64,000 bases of DNA from an uncultured Sphingomonadales bacterium (GTDB lineage: Bacteria; Pseudomonadota; Alphaproteobacteria; Sphingomonadales; Rhodothalassiaceae). The DNA lies in the NCBI GenBank assembly GCA_947499155.1, contig CANMND010000003.1, positions 62,001 through 126,000 on the forward strand. The letters run 5' to 3'. Made by a program: the position numbers and the translations under genes. Each line of letters begins with the position of its first letter. The stretch's first letter is position 1. Of this stretch, positions 28,371-38,040 are shown in pieces. Below the pieces are notes generated by a model that worked only from the letters and a program-made list of their open reading frames with translations, was not told the origin of the DNA and ran no database searches.

Positions 28371-31300
28371 GCTTTTTTCTCAAGCGCGTCCTTTAGCGCT
28401 TTCAATTGGGCAAAGGGACTGTCTTCGTTATAGCGCGGACTCTGGCTGTCAGATCGCGCCTTTTCCCGGCGTTTCTGAGGACGACCATCCTGAGCAGTGC
28501 GGCCATGGCCCTGGCGGCCTTTTGGGCCTTTGTTACTTTTTGGGCGTGCATCAGCAGCCTCGTGCCTCTCGCCAGTTGAAGCATCAGTCTTTGTCCGACG
28601 TGCACTCCGTGTGCGTGGGCTACCTGCTGTCCGTCCCTGACGCGGTGCCCATTTAAACCGCACCTCATCCACCAGTTCCGGCTCGGCCAGTGTGGCAGCC
28701 TCATCAGTATCAGCGTTGACCGTTTCAGGCACAGAATCAGCAGCTGCTTCCGTCTTCGGACCCGCCTCTTCCTGCTTACTGGTAGTACCGGCTGTATCTG
28801 AGGCAACATCAATGCTTCTGCCTTCTGCCGATGCATCAACAGCCGCAATCTCGCTGGCGTCTAAAGCCTTTGCAGAAGCCGTTTCTGAAGTACTGTCAGC
28901 ATCAGGTTTTTCATCAGTCTGAGAGGTCTCTTCGGATTCCGCCTTGTCTTTCACTGGTGCCGGGACCTTGTGCACTTCATGGGCGTAGCCAACGGCCCGC
29001 ATGGCCCTTGTGAAGCTTTCACCGGAACAGCCTACCAAGCCCATGATTTCCGGTGTCACAGTAAACTGCGAGCCGCCCTGCCCCAGCGGACGTACAGCAT
29101 CAGCCAGCCGCTCCAGCATGTCGAGACGGATTGCCTCATGGCCACCTATCAGGCGGAATCCGGCAATCTCATAAAATTCCCGCGGAGCGGACGGCTCGGT
29201 TGTGATCCACACAAGGCCAGGAGTCGGCATTGCCGGCAAATCAGCAATTTCATTCCACAAGGCCCATAAAATCAGCCTTAGCTCCACGGCGTGGGGCTTA
29301 AGGATCAGAGGAATGTATAGTGCAGTCGAACCGATTCGGATCTGAAAACGCCGCAAACCCTTGCGGGCGTCCTGATCAATCTGCCGCAATTCGTCCGCCA
29401 CCTGGGCCCTGGCTAGAACGCCCCAATGTTCGAAAAGCCGAAATGCAACACCACGGGCCAGACCCTGCAAGGGAGCCTCTGCCTCATCAGGTGCAGTTTG
29501 GGTCTCCAGTTCCGCTTGCAGCTTGAGCAAAGGCTCAAGCTTGTCCGCGATACGCTCTTTCAGCCACTCAGCGCATTTTTCCTGCACGCTGTCGGCATTC
29601 TTCCCGTTAAGCTTACTGTCCGGCACCAGGGCTATCCGGGGATCAAGAGGACCATTGCCCTTCTCGATCGTCGCAATTACCGAATTTTGCCAGATCAGGC
29701 GTGGCCGATGCATGCCCTGTTGCGTATCCAGCGACAGCGTCTTATAGCCGATATTACAGAATATCTTGGCACGCCGGGTGATTTCCGCCTTAAGCGCCAC
29801 ATCTGCTGCCTGCTCCAGAGTCTTGAACTCTTCGCCGACTGCAGACGGATCTGCGCGGAAAGTAAAACCGTCAAGCACGCCAATAGCATGCCCTTCGACA
29901 ATGATTTCATTAGTCTCGTCTATGCTCACTGACAACTCGCCTCGCTGCCGCAACTCGCGCATCAGGACGGAGGTCCGTCTATCGACAAATCGCTGCGTCA
30001 ATCTTTCATGGAGTGCATCGGACAATTTATCCTCAATGCCTCGTGTTACATGTGCCCAGTGCGCAGCATCTTTTAACCAGTTTCGCCGGTTGGCGACATA
30101 GGTCCAGGTTCGGATACTGGCGATCCGGGCGGCCAACGTATCGATATCCCCTTGCACATTGTCAAGACGGCTTACCTGACTTGCCATCCAATCATGTGGC
30201 ACAACACCATGCCGGCCCATGAGATCACGATAAATACGACGCAATAATGACAGATGCGAGCTTTGGGATAAACGACGGAAATCGGGAATCTGACAAACAT
30301 CCCATAATCTTTGGACAGCCGCGGGGTTGGAAGCGATGGAAATGATCGATTCGTCTTTTGCCAGAGCCTTCAAAACACCAAGATCAGGCGCTTCCTGCGC
30401 CCGCACCAGATCAGGCCGGGTTGTTGAAACTTCCAAAGATGCGACCAGCTTGGAAACAGACCCATAATCGAGCCGGGCATTGCGCCAGAACAGTGTCTTT
30501 AGTGCTCTGAATTCATGAGATTCGACCTGCTCGATCACCTGGGGATCAAGTTTGCACCCATCCGATCCTGCCAGAGTGGAAAACGTACCATCACTCATAT
30601 GGCGACCGGCGCGACCAGCGATCTGCGCCACTTCAGGGGCGATCAGGCTGCGAACGGTCTGGCCGTCAAACTTGTGGGTCGCAGCAAAGGCCACATGATC
30701 AATATCCATGTTGAGGCCCATGCCGATGGCATCGGTAGCCACCAGATAATCAACGTCTCCATTTTGATAAAGGGCCACCTGGGCATTGCGGGTGCGCGGA
30801 CTTAAAGCACCCATAACCACAGCCGTCCCGCCCTGATTGCGGCGCATCAATTCTGCGAGTCCGTAGACGCTTTCTGCTGAAAACGCCACGATTGCTGAAC
30901 GCCTTGGCAAGCGGGTCAGTTTGTGCGGCTTTACATAATGAAGCCGGGAAAACCGCGTCCGGGACATGATTGTTGCATCAGGCAACAGCCGCCTGATCAG
31001 CGGCCCGATTGTGTCCGCCCCCATGAACAGTGTCTCAAAAATGCCGCGCGCATGAAGCAATCGATCGGTGAAGACATGACCGCGCTGCCAGTCTGCCGCA
31101 AGCTGAATTTCATCCACCGCCAAAAAGTCCGTGCGCTGACTCATTGGCATCGATTCGACAGTACAGATCCAATAGGCAGGCTTGCTGGGGACGATCTTCT
31201 CCTCACCGGTCAAAAGAGCAACCCGTCCCTGACCTTTTACCGCCACCACCCGGTCATAAATCTCACGCGCTAACAGGCGCAACGGGAAGCCGATCATCCC

Positions 31301-31408
31301 GGTTGCATGGCCCAGCATGCGGTCCACCGCATAGTGGGTCTTGCCTGTATTGGTGGGACCCAGGACCGCTGTCACGCGTCCGGGTCCGGTTTGTGATGTC
31401 ATTGTCAT
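28367..31408 (-). CDS. Suv3-like DEAD/DEAH-type RNA helicase
   Basis: A 1013-residue superfamily 2 helicase related to mitochondrial Suv3. Walker A GPTNTGKTHYAVDRM is near residue 17, the DEIQ box LAVDEIQLAADWQRGH near 118, and the second RecA domain has ATDAIGMGLNMDID and VAQIAGRAGRH. The C-terminal quarter (from ~800) is low-complexity, rich in Ala, Ser, Glu and Asp, and ends in basic KSNKGPKGRQGHGR, likely disordered and nucleic-acid binding. Suv3 partners with RNA-degrading nucleases in mitochondria; the bacterial role is probably RNA turnover or ribosome handling (inference from the S4 neighbour). Confidence 0.9.
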   Translation of the reverse strand: MTMTSQTGPGRVTAVLGPTNTGKTHYAVDRMLGHATGMIGFPLRLLAREIYDRVVAVKGQGRVALLTGEEKIVPSKPAYWICTVESMPMSQRTDFLAVDEIQLAADWQRGHVFTDRLLHARGIFETLFMGADTIGPLIRRLLPDATIMSRTRFSRLHYVKPHKLTRLPRRSAIVAFSAESVYGLAELMRRNQGGTAVVMGALSPRTRNAQVALYQNGDVDYLVATDAIGMGLNMDIDHVAFAATHKFDGQTVRSLIAPEVAQIAGRAGRHMSDGTFSTLAGSDGCKLDPQVIEQVESHEFRALKTLFWRNARLDYGSVSKLVASLEVSTTRPDLVRAQEAPDLGVLKALAKDESIISIASNPAAVQRLWDVCQIPDFRRLSQSSHLSLLRRIYRDLMGRHGVVPHDWMASQVSRLDNVQGDIDTLAARIASIRTWTYVANRRNWLKDAAHWAHVTRGIEDKLSDALHERLTQRFVDRRTSVLMRELRQRGELSVSIDETNEIIVEGHAIGVLDGFTFRADPSAVGEEFKTLEQAADVALKAEITRRAKIFCNIGYKTLSLDTQQGMHRPRLIWQNSVIATIEKGNGPLDPRIALVPDSKLNGKNADSVQEKCAEWLKERIADKLEPLLKLQAELETQTAPDEAEAPLQGLARGVAFRLFEHWGVLARAQVADELRQIDQDARKGLRRFQIRIGSTALYIPLILKPHAVELRLILWALWNEIADLPAMPTPGLVWITTEPSAPREFYEIAGFRLIGGHEAIRLDMLERLADAVRPLGQGGSQFTVTPEIMGLVGCSGESFTRAMRAVGYAHEVHKVPAPVKDKAESEETSQTDEKPDADSTSETASAKALDASEIAAVDASAEGRSIDVASDTAGTTSKQEEAGPKTEAAADSVPETVNADTDEAATLAEPELVDEVRFKWAPRQGRTAGSPRTRSARRTKTDASTGERHEAADARPKSNKGPKGRQGHGRTAQDGRPQKRREKARSDSQSPRYNEDSPFAQLKALKDALEKKA

Positions 31409-31456
31409 TGCTTTTTTGAATGGTCCCGCTTCAGGCCATTTTGACCATCTTACTCA

Positions 31457-32728
31457 TCAGGCCTGTGCGCCTTCGGGACGCAATTTCAATTGTGTGATCT
31501 GGTTGCGGCGGCGGCCGACAATTTCGATCTCGAAGCCATAAAAATGAAAACGCTGGCCAACAATCGGGATAATTTCCGCAGCAAAAACAACGAGACCCGC
31601 GATGGTTGACGCATCATCATCAGGCAATGACCAGTCAAAGCGCCGGTTCAGATCGCGGATTGTCGTTGTGCCATCCACCTGAACCCACCCATTGGCCATT
31701 TTTTTTATACCCAGACTGGCGTTATCGAATTCATCTGTGATGTCACCAACGATTTCCTCCAGAATATCTTCCAGCGTCACCAGCCCCTGAATGGCACCAT
31801 ATTCATCAACGACCAATGCAAAATGTGCCCGTCGCGATAAAAAAGCATTCAATTGCTCGCGGAGGGTAGTGGTCTCAGGCACAAACCATGCATCGGTCAT
31901 TATACTTCGAAAATCAATGGATTCAGGATTGCCTACGGCCCGCAGCGCCCGCAACACGTCTTTGGCATGCAGAGTGCCAATGATGTTCTCATTGTCCTTC
32001 TCATAGACCGGCAGGCGTGTGTTGGCGCTATTGATCACTGCGTCGAGAATATCCCCAACAGGTTCGGCGATATCCACCATCGTCATGTTTTTGCGGTGGA
32101 TCATCACATCTTCCACCGAAATTTCATCAAGGTCGAGAATTGACCCCAGCATGTCGCGATGGGCTTTACGGATGCGGCCTTCGCTTGCACCCAGATCAAT
32201 CACACCGCGGATCTCGTCACGGGCCGACAACACCGCGTCACGCCCTTCCAGATCGACACCAAACATAGTGAGCGTTCCGCGCACAATGTAACGCACCAGA
32301 TTAACCACTGGCGCAAACAGAAACACCAGCAAGGCAATCGGACGTCCGGTAGTCAGGGCGAACCCGTCCGGATTGGAGATGGCATAGGATTTGGGCAGGA
32401 CCTCGGCAAAGATCAGCACCAGAGCCGTCATCACCAGAGTCGCATAAACAACACCACTGTCACCAAACATGGAAATAAGAACACTGGTGGCAATGGCACT
32501 GGCGAGAATATTCACCAGATTGTTTCCAAGCAGTATGGCCCCGATCAACCGTTCCTTATCCTCAATCAGACCCTCAACCCGTCGCGCCCTGATGTCACCT
32601 GACCGCGCCAGACGATAAATCCGTGCCCGTGACGAGGCAGTCAGAGCCGTTTCAGACCCGGAGAAAAAGGCGGAAAGGCCCAGCAGAACGAATATCAGAA
32701 CAATATGGGGAAGATAAGTTATCAACAT
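31457..32728 (-). CDS. HlyC/CorC-type membrane protein (DUF21-CBS-CorC)
   Basis: A 423-residue protein. N-terminal DUF21/CNNM membrane domain (about 1-180) with LSAFFSGSETALTASSRARI and several hydrophobic helices; a CBS pair (about 210-335) with VEDVMIHRKNMTMVD and FALVVDEYGAIQGLVTLED; and a C-terminal CorC_HlyC domain (DGTTTIRDLNRRFDWSLP). The family is linked to Mg2+ or Co2+ transport. It lies downstream of aroK-aroB in the usual alphaproteobacterial order, with a 68-nt gap. Confidence 0.9.
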   Translation of the reverse strand: MLITYLPHIVLIFVLLGLSAFFSGSETALTASSRARIYRLARSGDIRARRVEGLIEDKERLIGAILLGNNLVNILASAIATSVLISMFGDSGVVYATLVMTALVLIFAEVLPKSYAISNPDGFALTTGRPIALLVFLFAPVVNLVRYIVRGTLTMFGVDLEGRDAVLSARDEIRGVIDLGASEGRIRKAHRDMLGSILDLDEISVEDVMIHRKNMTMVDIAEPVGDILDAVINSANTRLPVYEKDNENIIGTLHAKDVLRALRAVGNPESIDFRSIMTDAWFVPETTTLREQLNAFLSRRAHFALVVDEYGAIQGLVTLEDILEEIVGDITDEFDNASLGIKKMANGWVQVDGTTTIRDLNRRFDWSLPDDDASTIAGLVVFAAEIIPIVGQRFHFYGFEIEIVGRRRNQITQLKLRPEGAQA

Positions 32729-32796
32729 GATGGTGATCCAATGGCAATACGGCAGAACTACAGGCGTTCAACAACTGTCAGAGCTGGTATTCAGCG

Positions 32797-33939
32797 TTAG
32801 GCAAAACAACCGTCCAGATAGGCCTTCACCTCGGGCAAGGGAGCATCACGACTGACAAATGCCTGCCCGATACCGCGTAACAGGATAAAAACCAAACGTC
32901 CGCTTTCCACCTTTTTGTCCTGCGCAATCAAAGCCATCATGGCATCACCATCAAGACCAAGGTCCAGGACCCGCGCATCTGTTGGCAGGTCAAGAGACTT
33001 CAGATGATGCCTGACCCTTTCTGCGTCATGTGCAGGTGCAAGACCAAGCCTGACCGACAGGTCCAATGCCATAACCATCCCGATCGCCACTGCCTCGCCA
33101 TGAAGCAGCCGGCCATCATAGCCCGCCGCTGCCTCAAGTGCATGCCCGAAGCTGTGTCCAAGATTGAGAAGAGCCCGAGCGCCGCTTTCTTTTTCATCAG
33201 CCGCGACCACAGCCGCTTTCGCGCGACAGCTTATGGCGACAGCATGACTTTGTGCCGCACGATCACCTTCAAGCACGTCACGTCCATTTTTTTCAAGCCA
33301 GTCAAAGAAGTCCGGCTGGTCAATCAGGCCATATTTCACCACTTCCGCATAACCTGCACGCCGCTGGCGCATATCAAGGCTTTGGAGCGTATCAAGATCA
33401 ATCAGCACCAGACGCGGCTGGTGGAAAGCCCCAATTAAATTTTTCCCTTGCACCACATTGATACCGGTCTTGCCACCAACTGAACTGTCCACCTGTGACA
33501 ACAAAGTGGTTGGAATTTGGATAACATTGACACCACGGCGCAGGATTGAAGCCGCAAAACCCACAAGATCTCCAACAACACCGCCACCCAGGGCGACGAT
33601 AGCGTCCCGGCGCTCCACCCCCAGATCAAGCAACCCGGAACAAAGCTTCTCCAGATGGGCAAAGTTTTTTGTCGCCTCTCCAGGTGGAAGCAGTATTGCG
33701 TGGCCCTCAATCCCTGCAGCACTTAATGCCCGCTTTAAAGGCTCAAGGTAAAGGTCAGCCACCGTCTCGTCAGCGACCACCACAAGCCGCGGCCTCACTA
33801 AAACATCGTTCAGATAAGATGCGGGGTTATTTAAAAGCCCCGATCCGATCACAATGTCGTAGCTGCGTTCACCAAGAGTAACCGGCACTTTGGCAATCGG
33901 GTCCATAATCACGCCTTTGCCTGTCAGCTGTCCGCTCAT
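32797..33939 (-). CDS. aroB: 3-dehydroquinate synthase
   Basis: A 380-residue NAD-dependent enzyme that makes 3-dehydroquinate from DAHP, the second shikimate step. Motifs: ALGGGVVGDLVGFAASILRRG, QIPTTLLSQVDSSVGGKTGIN and NLGHSFGHALEA with metal-binding His residues. The start is uncertain: the first ATG overlaps the aroK stop by 4 nt (coupled translation), while an internal ATG at 33906 begins closer to the conserved region. Operon with aroK. Confidence 0.95.
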   Translation of the reverse strand: MSGQLTGKGVIMDPIAKVPVTLGERSYDIVIGSGLLNNPASYLNDVLVRPRLVVVADETVADLYLEPLKRALSAAGIEGHAILLPPGEATKNFAHLEKLCSGLLDLGVERRDAIVALGGGVVGDLVGFAASILRRGVNVIQIPTTLLSQVDSSVGGKTGINVVQGKNLIGAFHQPRLVLIDLDTLQSLDMRQRRAGYAEVVKYGLIDQPDFFDWLEKNGRDVLEGDRAAQSHAVAISCRAKAAVVAADEKESGARALLNLGHSFGHALEAAAGYDGRLLHGEAVAIGMVMALDLSVRLGLAPAHDAERVRHHLKSLDLPTDARVLDLGLDGDAMMALIAQDKKVESGRLVFILLRGIGQAFVSRDAPLPEVKAYLDGCFA

Positions 33940-34520
33940 GGTCGGACACCTTGTCGGATATCATGTTCAAGGGCCTTTAGAATTGCGTCCACAACCCGAT
34001 CATGGGGTCCATTATCACTGGCAATATGAATGTCAGCCATGGCGTAGATTTCCGCACGTTCTTCCATAAGCCGCTCCAGAGTGGCGCGCGGATCACCCCG
34101 CTGCAAAAGCGGTCGGGTATCGCGCCGTGACGTACGTTCAACCAAGGTTTCTATATCAGCGTCAAGCCAGATAGACACTGCTTCTTGTAAAACAAGTTTA
34201 CGGGTGCTTTCATCCACAAAGGCACCACCGCCCGTAGCGATCACCCGCGGACAGCCATTTAGAAGCCGGGCGAGCACGCGTCGCTCTCCATCACGAAAAG
34301 CCGCCTCACCGAATTCATCAAAAATTTCTGATATTGTGCGACCGGCGGCCTGCTCTATCTCAACGTCGGCGTCGATGAAGGGTAGATCCAGCCGCGCCGC
34401 CAAACGACGTCCAACGGTCGACTTCCCCACACCCATCAGCCCCACCAGAACAATCGGCCATTGGGGATCGTCAAGATCCATGCGCTTGTAGATATGAGTC
34501 TTTTCAGTTTTGTCATTCAT
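33936..34520 (-). CDS. aroK: Shikimate kinase
   Basis: A 194-residue P-loop kinase phosphorylating shikimate. Walker A GLMGVGKSTVGRRLA near residue 28, then DLPFIDADVEIEQAAG and the shikimate-binding RVIATGGGAFVD; the lid region holds ERTSRRDTRPLL. First gene of the aroK-aroB operon. The upstream 190 bases have no other gene on this strand. Confidence 0.95.
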   Translation of the reverse strand: MNDKTEKTHIYKRMDLDDPQWPIVLVGLMGVGKSTVGRRLAARLDLPFIDADVEIEQAAGRTISEIFDEFGEAAFRDGERRVLARLLNGCPRVIATGGGAFVDESTRKLVLQEAVSIWLDADIETLVERTSRRDTRPLLQRGDPRATLERLMEERAEIYAMADIHIASDNGPHDRVVDAILKALEHDIRQGVRP

Positions 34521-34714
34521 AAATCTGACCTTACATCATATTATGTACCAGTCATAAAGTGTCCTGATCCGTCTCACCGCCTTGCCACGGTCACTTTTGG
34601 ATCATAGGGCCATATGATGGTCAGGAAAATACCAGCGATATAGCCCTCACTTTGTCAAATCTGGACAGACCAAGGCTCGCAGGCTTATAAGCGACGCAGG
34701 ATTAAAAAGGTTTT

Positions 34715-34861
34715 ATGCCCATGAATCGTACCTGGATGATTGCTCTTGTCGCTGCCCTTATAGCCCTTCTGGTGGGGGCTGTGTGGCTTTATAACTGGGA
34801 TATCCCTGCCCCACAGGATCAGGTGAGCCAGGAGCTGTCGGATGACGTTATCAACAAGTGA
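34715..34861 (+). CDS. Small single-span membrane protein (46-48 residues)
   Basis: A short ORF starting at ATG 34715 (or ATG 34721): after MNRTW comes a hydrophobic stretch MIALVAALIALLVGAVWLY, then a polar tail DIPAPQDQVSQELSDDVINK. AAGG precedes the start. Its last 20 bases overlap the start of the 733-residue exported protein gene in another frame, so the two are probably translationally coupled. Codon use is like the neighbours. Not recognised as a known family. Confidence 0.55.
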   Translation: MPMNRTWMIALVAALIALLVGAVWLYNWDIPAPQDQVSQELSDDVINK

Positions 34862-37043
34862 TATCTTGCGCCCTGCCCTGATCGCAGGCCTCATCACAGG
34901 CTTGGCCGTGATTCTGTGCACTTCTCCCAACACTGTTTTTGCCCAGTCTTCAGACCAAAGCACTCCGCCTGCAGAAGAAAAACTGGAAAATCCCCCTACT
35001 ACCAGTCCGCCAGAATCAAAGAGTGGGACCGTAGACCCCCAGAGACGATTCTATCTGGGCCCGGGCGGGGCAAACAGTCCGCAAAAAACAGGGCCTGAAT
35101 CCAGAAATGCTGCTGACCATGCTCCCACATCCATTCTGATCGGGCCCTATTTGCCGCCGGATTCCATCGCTCTTCCAGGGACCGGACCACTGTTGAGCAC
35201 AGAAGATCAACTCACGCCTGATGAAATAACCGATGACGGCACAAGTGGATCAGGTCCCTTCGGCCAAAGCGAACAGGAACTGGCTGACGCTATTGCCATA
35301 GACCGGCTGGAAAGACTTGACCCTGCTGACATTGGCATCTGGACGGACAACACTATAGCAGCCTTTCCAGTCACCATGTGGGATGGCAGCAGGCGGGCGG
35401 TTCTTGAAGCCCTTCTGCCTGTCTTATCCGCACATCCTGCTTCACCAACTATAAAAAGCCTGCTTCGCCGCCTTCTGCTCTCGCCGGCAATCGTACCCCC
35501 GATGCAATCCCGGGATCAGGAAAACGGCACCAGTGGCATTATGGATCGGCCTGACGATGAAAGGACGACGCAGGCAAGTCACCCCTTGTTGCTTGCCCGC
35601 CTCGACCGGCTTTACGCCGCTGGACTGGTTGATGATTTTCTTATGCTGGCTGATCAACTCCAACCGGAGGTGACTGACGAAGGGATCGCCCGCCTGCACG
35701 CCAACGCCTTGCTGGCTATAGGCGAACATGATCAGGCTTGTGCTCTTGCCCGATCCGCCATCGGGCAATCCGGTGCGGCTTTCTGGTTGCAGATCGTCGC
35801 CATGTGCGAAGCTCTTGATGGCAAACGGGCCGCGACGCATCTCCAATTGGCGCTTCTTGATGATGCGGGTGAAAGCAATGCCTTGTTCAACACTCTTGTC
35901 GAGCACCTGCTTGCAGAGAATGAGGGGCGCGGAACAGAATTGCCCCAGGCGCCAGCGCTGAGCGCAGCAGGCCCCCTTTCGCCAACGCTTTATGCGCTTT
36001 TTCGTCTGTCGGGAATACCCATACCCGATGATCTTGCCCTCACCGCACCGGCAGTCCTCTTGCACTCACTGGCCGGCAACCCGGACCTTAGTGCCGACAC
36101 CCGGCTGGCATTAGCCGAAAAAGGGGCAAAATCTGGCCTGGTTACAGGGGAAAACCTGGCAGCGATTTATTCAAGCCTATCATTCACAGAGGCAGACAGG
36201 CAGGCGATTTTCGCCTCACTTGAAGAGGCAAATAATCCAGATCCTGCTGCCTTTGATGAAGACTTGGACGACGCATCTCAGTCATTTACATCCAGACTTG
36301 TCACAGGGCCTCGCCTAAACGCTCTACTCTGGCAACAGGTGGCGCAAGCCGGAAGCAACGCAGAACGCATGCGCTGGATTGAAATCGCATTCGAGCACAG
36401 CAGAAAAAATGACATGGCTTTTGCGATGGCGGGAGCACTTGCAGAGCCACTGACCTCAGTTGATGCCAGCATGAGTCTTGGCGGTTATGCAGACAGTGCC
36501 GGTGCCATTCATCTCATCAACGGCAATCACTCAGCCGCTATCGCCTGGTATGAGGCCGCGCGCCTTGCATCTGAATCCGGCAATGACGATGCAAAGCGCG
36601 CGCATTCAGCTTTATGGCCACTTCTTGTCATTAGCGATAATACGGGGGCCGTCACTTATAATGCCGCTCGTCTCACCCAATGGTGGAACCATAACGACGT
36701 CATGGACCCCTCGATGCGGCTTATTCGGGGAGACAGGTTTTTCACCCGTCTTGGCGATCTGGGAATGGATGTCCCGCAAGACCTTTTGAATGCGGTTCTT
36801 GCGGCTCCCTCTGTCACCACAACAACACCGCCCGCCAATTTGTGGCGTCAGTTGCTTGACGCAATCCGTCATGATCGACTGGGAGAGACCGTCCTTGCCA
36901 GCCTTGCTGCAATAGATGACGATGGGCTTGCGCATACAAGCCCTGCGCTCCTTTCAGCGACCATCACTGGCTTGCGCCTGCTTCATCTTGAAGCCGATGC
37001 GCGCAGCCTGGCGTTCGATACCATGATCATTGATGGCTTTTGA
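34842..37043 (+). CDS. Large exported protein of unknown function, helical-repeat type
   Basis: A 733-residue protein. A hydrophobic segment at about 13-33 followed by FAQSS looks like a signal peptide. Residues 35-145 are Pro/Ser/Thr/Gly-rich and probably disordered; from about 150 onward the chain is Ala/Leu-rich helical (e.g. LLARLDRLYAAGLVDDF, LALAEKGAKSGLVTGENLA), suggesting an alpha-solenoid. No known domain recognised. Its start overlaps the small membrane ORF, and xerD follows 6 nt downstream, so the three may form one transcript. Confidence 0.72.
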   Translation: MTLSTSDILRPALIAGLITGLAVILCTSPNTVFAQSSDQSTPPAEEKLENPPTTSPPESKSGTVDPQRRFYLGPGGANSPQKTGPESRNAADHAPTSILIGPYLPPDSIALPGTGPLLSTEDQLTPDEITDDGTSGSGPFGQSEQELADAIAIDRLERLDPADIGIWTDNTIAAFPVTMWDGSRRAVLEALLPVLSAHPASPTIKSLLRRLLLSPAIVPPMQSRDQENGTSGIMDRPDDERTTQASHPLLLARLDRLYAAGLVDDFLMLADQLQPEVTDEGIARLHANALLAIGEHDQACALARSAIGQSGAAFWLQIVAMCEALDGKRAATHLQLALLDDAGESNALFNTLVEHLLAENEGRGTELPQAPALSAAGPLSPTLYALFRLSGIPIPDDLALTAPAVLLHSLAGNPDLSADTRLALAEKGAKSGLVTGENLAAIYSSLSFTEADRQAIFASLEEANNPDPAAFDEDLDDASQSFTSRLVTGPRLNALLWQQVAQAGSNAERMRWIEIAFEHSRKNDMAFAMAGALAEPLTSVDASMSLGGYADSAGAIHLINGNHSAAIAWYEAARLASESGNDDAKRAHSALWPLLVISDNTGAVTYNAARLTQWWNHNDVMDPSMRLIRGDRFFTRLGDLGMDVPQDLLNAVLAAPSVTTTTPPANLWRQLLDAIRHDRLGETVLASLAAIDDDGLAHTSPALLSATITGLRLLHLEADARSLAFDTMIIDGF

Positions 37044-37049
37044 TCTGTC

Positions 37050-38024
37050 ATGACCATTACCGGACAGGACCGTTTTCTGGTTGAGCGCTTTTTGGAGGCG
37101 GTCTCGTCTGAGCGGGATGCCGCGGCCAACACGCTTCTTGCCTATGAACGGGATCTGGCGGATTTTTTCATGCGGAGCGGCACGGACACCATGGCGGCCA
37201 CGCCTGAGGATATCCGTCTCTATCTTGAAGGCCTCAAACAAAACGGTTTTGCAGCAACGACAGCCTCCCGACGATTGTCCACCTTGCGGCAGTATTTTCT
37301 GTTTCTGTTCGGTGAAGGCTTGCGGACCGACAATCCGGCAATTCATCTTGATAGTCCCCGGATCCCGAGATCATTGCCTGATGTCTTGCGCGAGGAGGAC
37401 GTAAACGCCCTTCTCAACACGGCAAAGGACAAGGCTGACAGCCAGCCAACCATGGCAAATCTCAGATTATTGGCCTTGGTGGAAACCCTTTATGCTACTG
37501 GTCTTCGGGTGTCAGAGCTGGTCACTTTGAAAAGGCATGCGATACGGCCACAACAGCCTGTTCTCACCATACGCGGAAAGGGCGGCCATGAACGACTTGT
37601 ACCGCTTGGTACAATGGCAAAAGACGCCTTGCTCCTGTATCTGGCGACTTTTGCCAAGGAAAAGCCCCAATTCAAAGACAGCCCGTGGCTCTTTCCCTCG
37701 CATGGGGCAGCAGGGCACCTCACCCGGATGCGAGTACAGCAAGTGCTGAAAGATCTCGCTCGTGAGGCCGGGGTTAATCCTGCGCGCCTGTCTGCTCACA
37801 AGCTCCGGCACGCCTTTGCCACCCATCTGCTGGCCCATGGGGCAGACCTGCGGGCTGTTCAAAAAATGCTGGGGCATGCCGATATTTCGACGACCCAGAT
37901 CTATACCCACGTTCTGGAAGAGCGCCTGCGCCAGCTTGTGGAACAAAAACATCCATTGGCGCAAAACGATGTTGAGGCGAATAAAGACAATGAGGCGAGA
38001 AAGGGTCCAGCGTCAGTGAACTGA
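37050..38024 (+). CDS. xerD: Tyrosine recombinase XerD
   Basis: A 324-residue Xer recombinase with core-binding domain (VERFLEAVSSERDAAANT) and catalytic domain: YATGLRVSELVTL (Arg), HKLRHAFATHLLAHGADLR (His, Arg) and LGHADISTTQIYTHV with the nucleophilic Tyr. XerD works with XerC (5053) at dif to resolve chromosome dimers. The DISTTQIYTHV ending is characteristic of XerD. Lies 6 nt after the large exported protein gene. Confidence 0.92.
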   Translation: MTITGQDRFLVERFLEAVSSERDAAANTLLAYERDLADFFMRSGTDTMAATPEDIRLYLEGLKQNGFAATTASRRLSTLRQYFLFLFGEGLRTDNPAIHLDSPRIPRSLPDVLREEDVNALLNTAKDKADSQPTMANLRLLALVETLYATGLRVSELVTLKRHAIRPQQPVLTIRGKGGHERLVPLGTMAKDALLLYLATFAKEKPQFKDSPWLFPSHGAAGHLTRMRVQQVLKDLAREAGVNPARLSAHKLRHAFATHLLAHGADLRAVQKMLGHADISTTQIYTHVLEERLRQLVEQKHPLAQNDVEANKDNEARKGPASVN

Positions 38025-38040
38025 TTACCGGGACTTAAGA

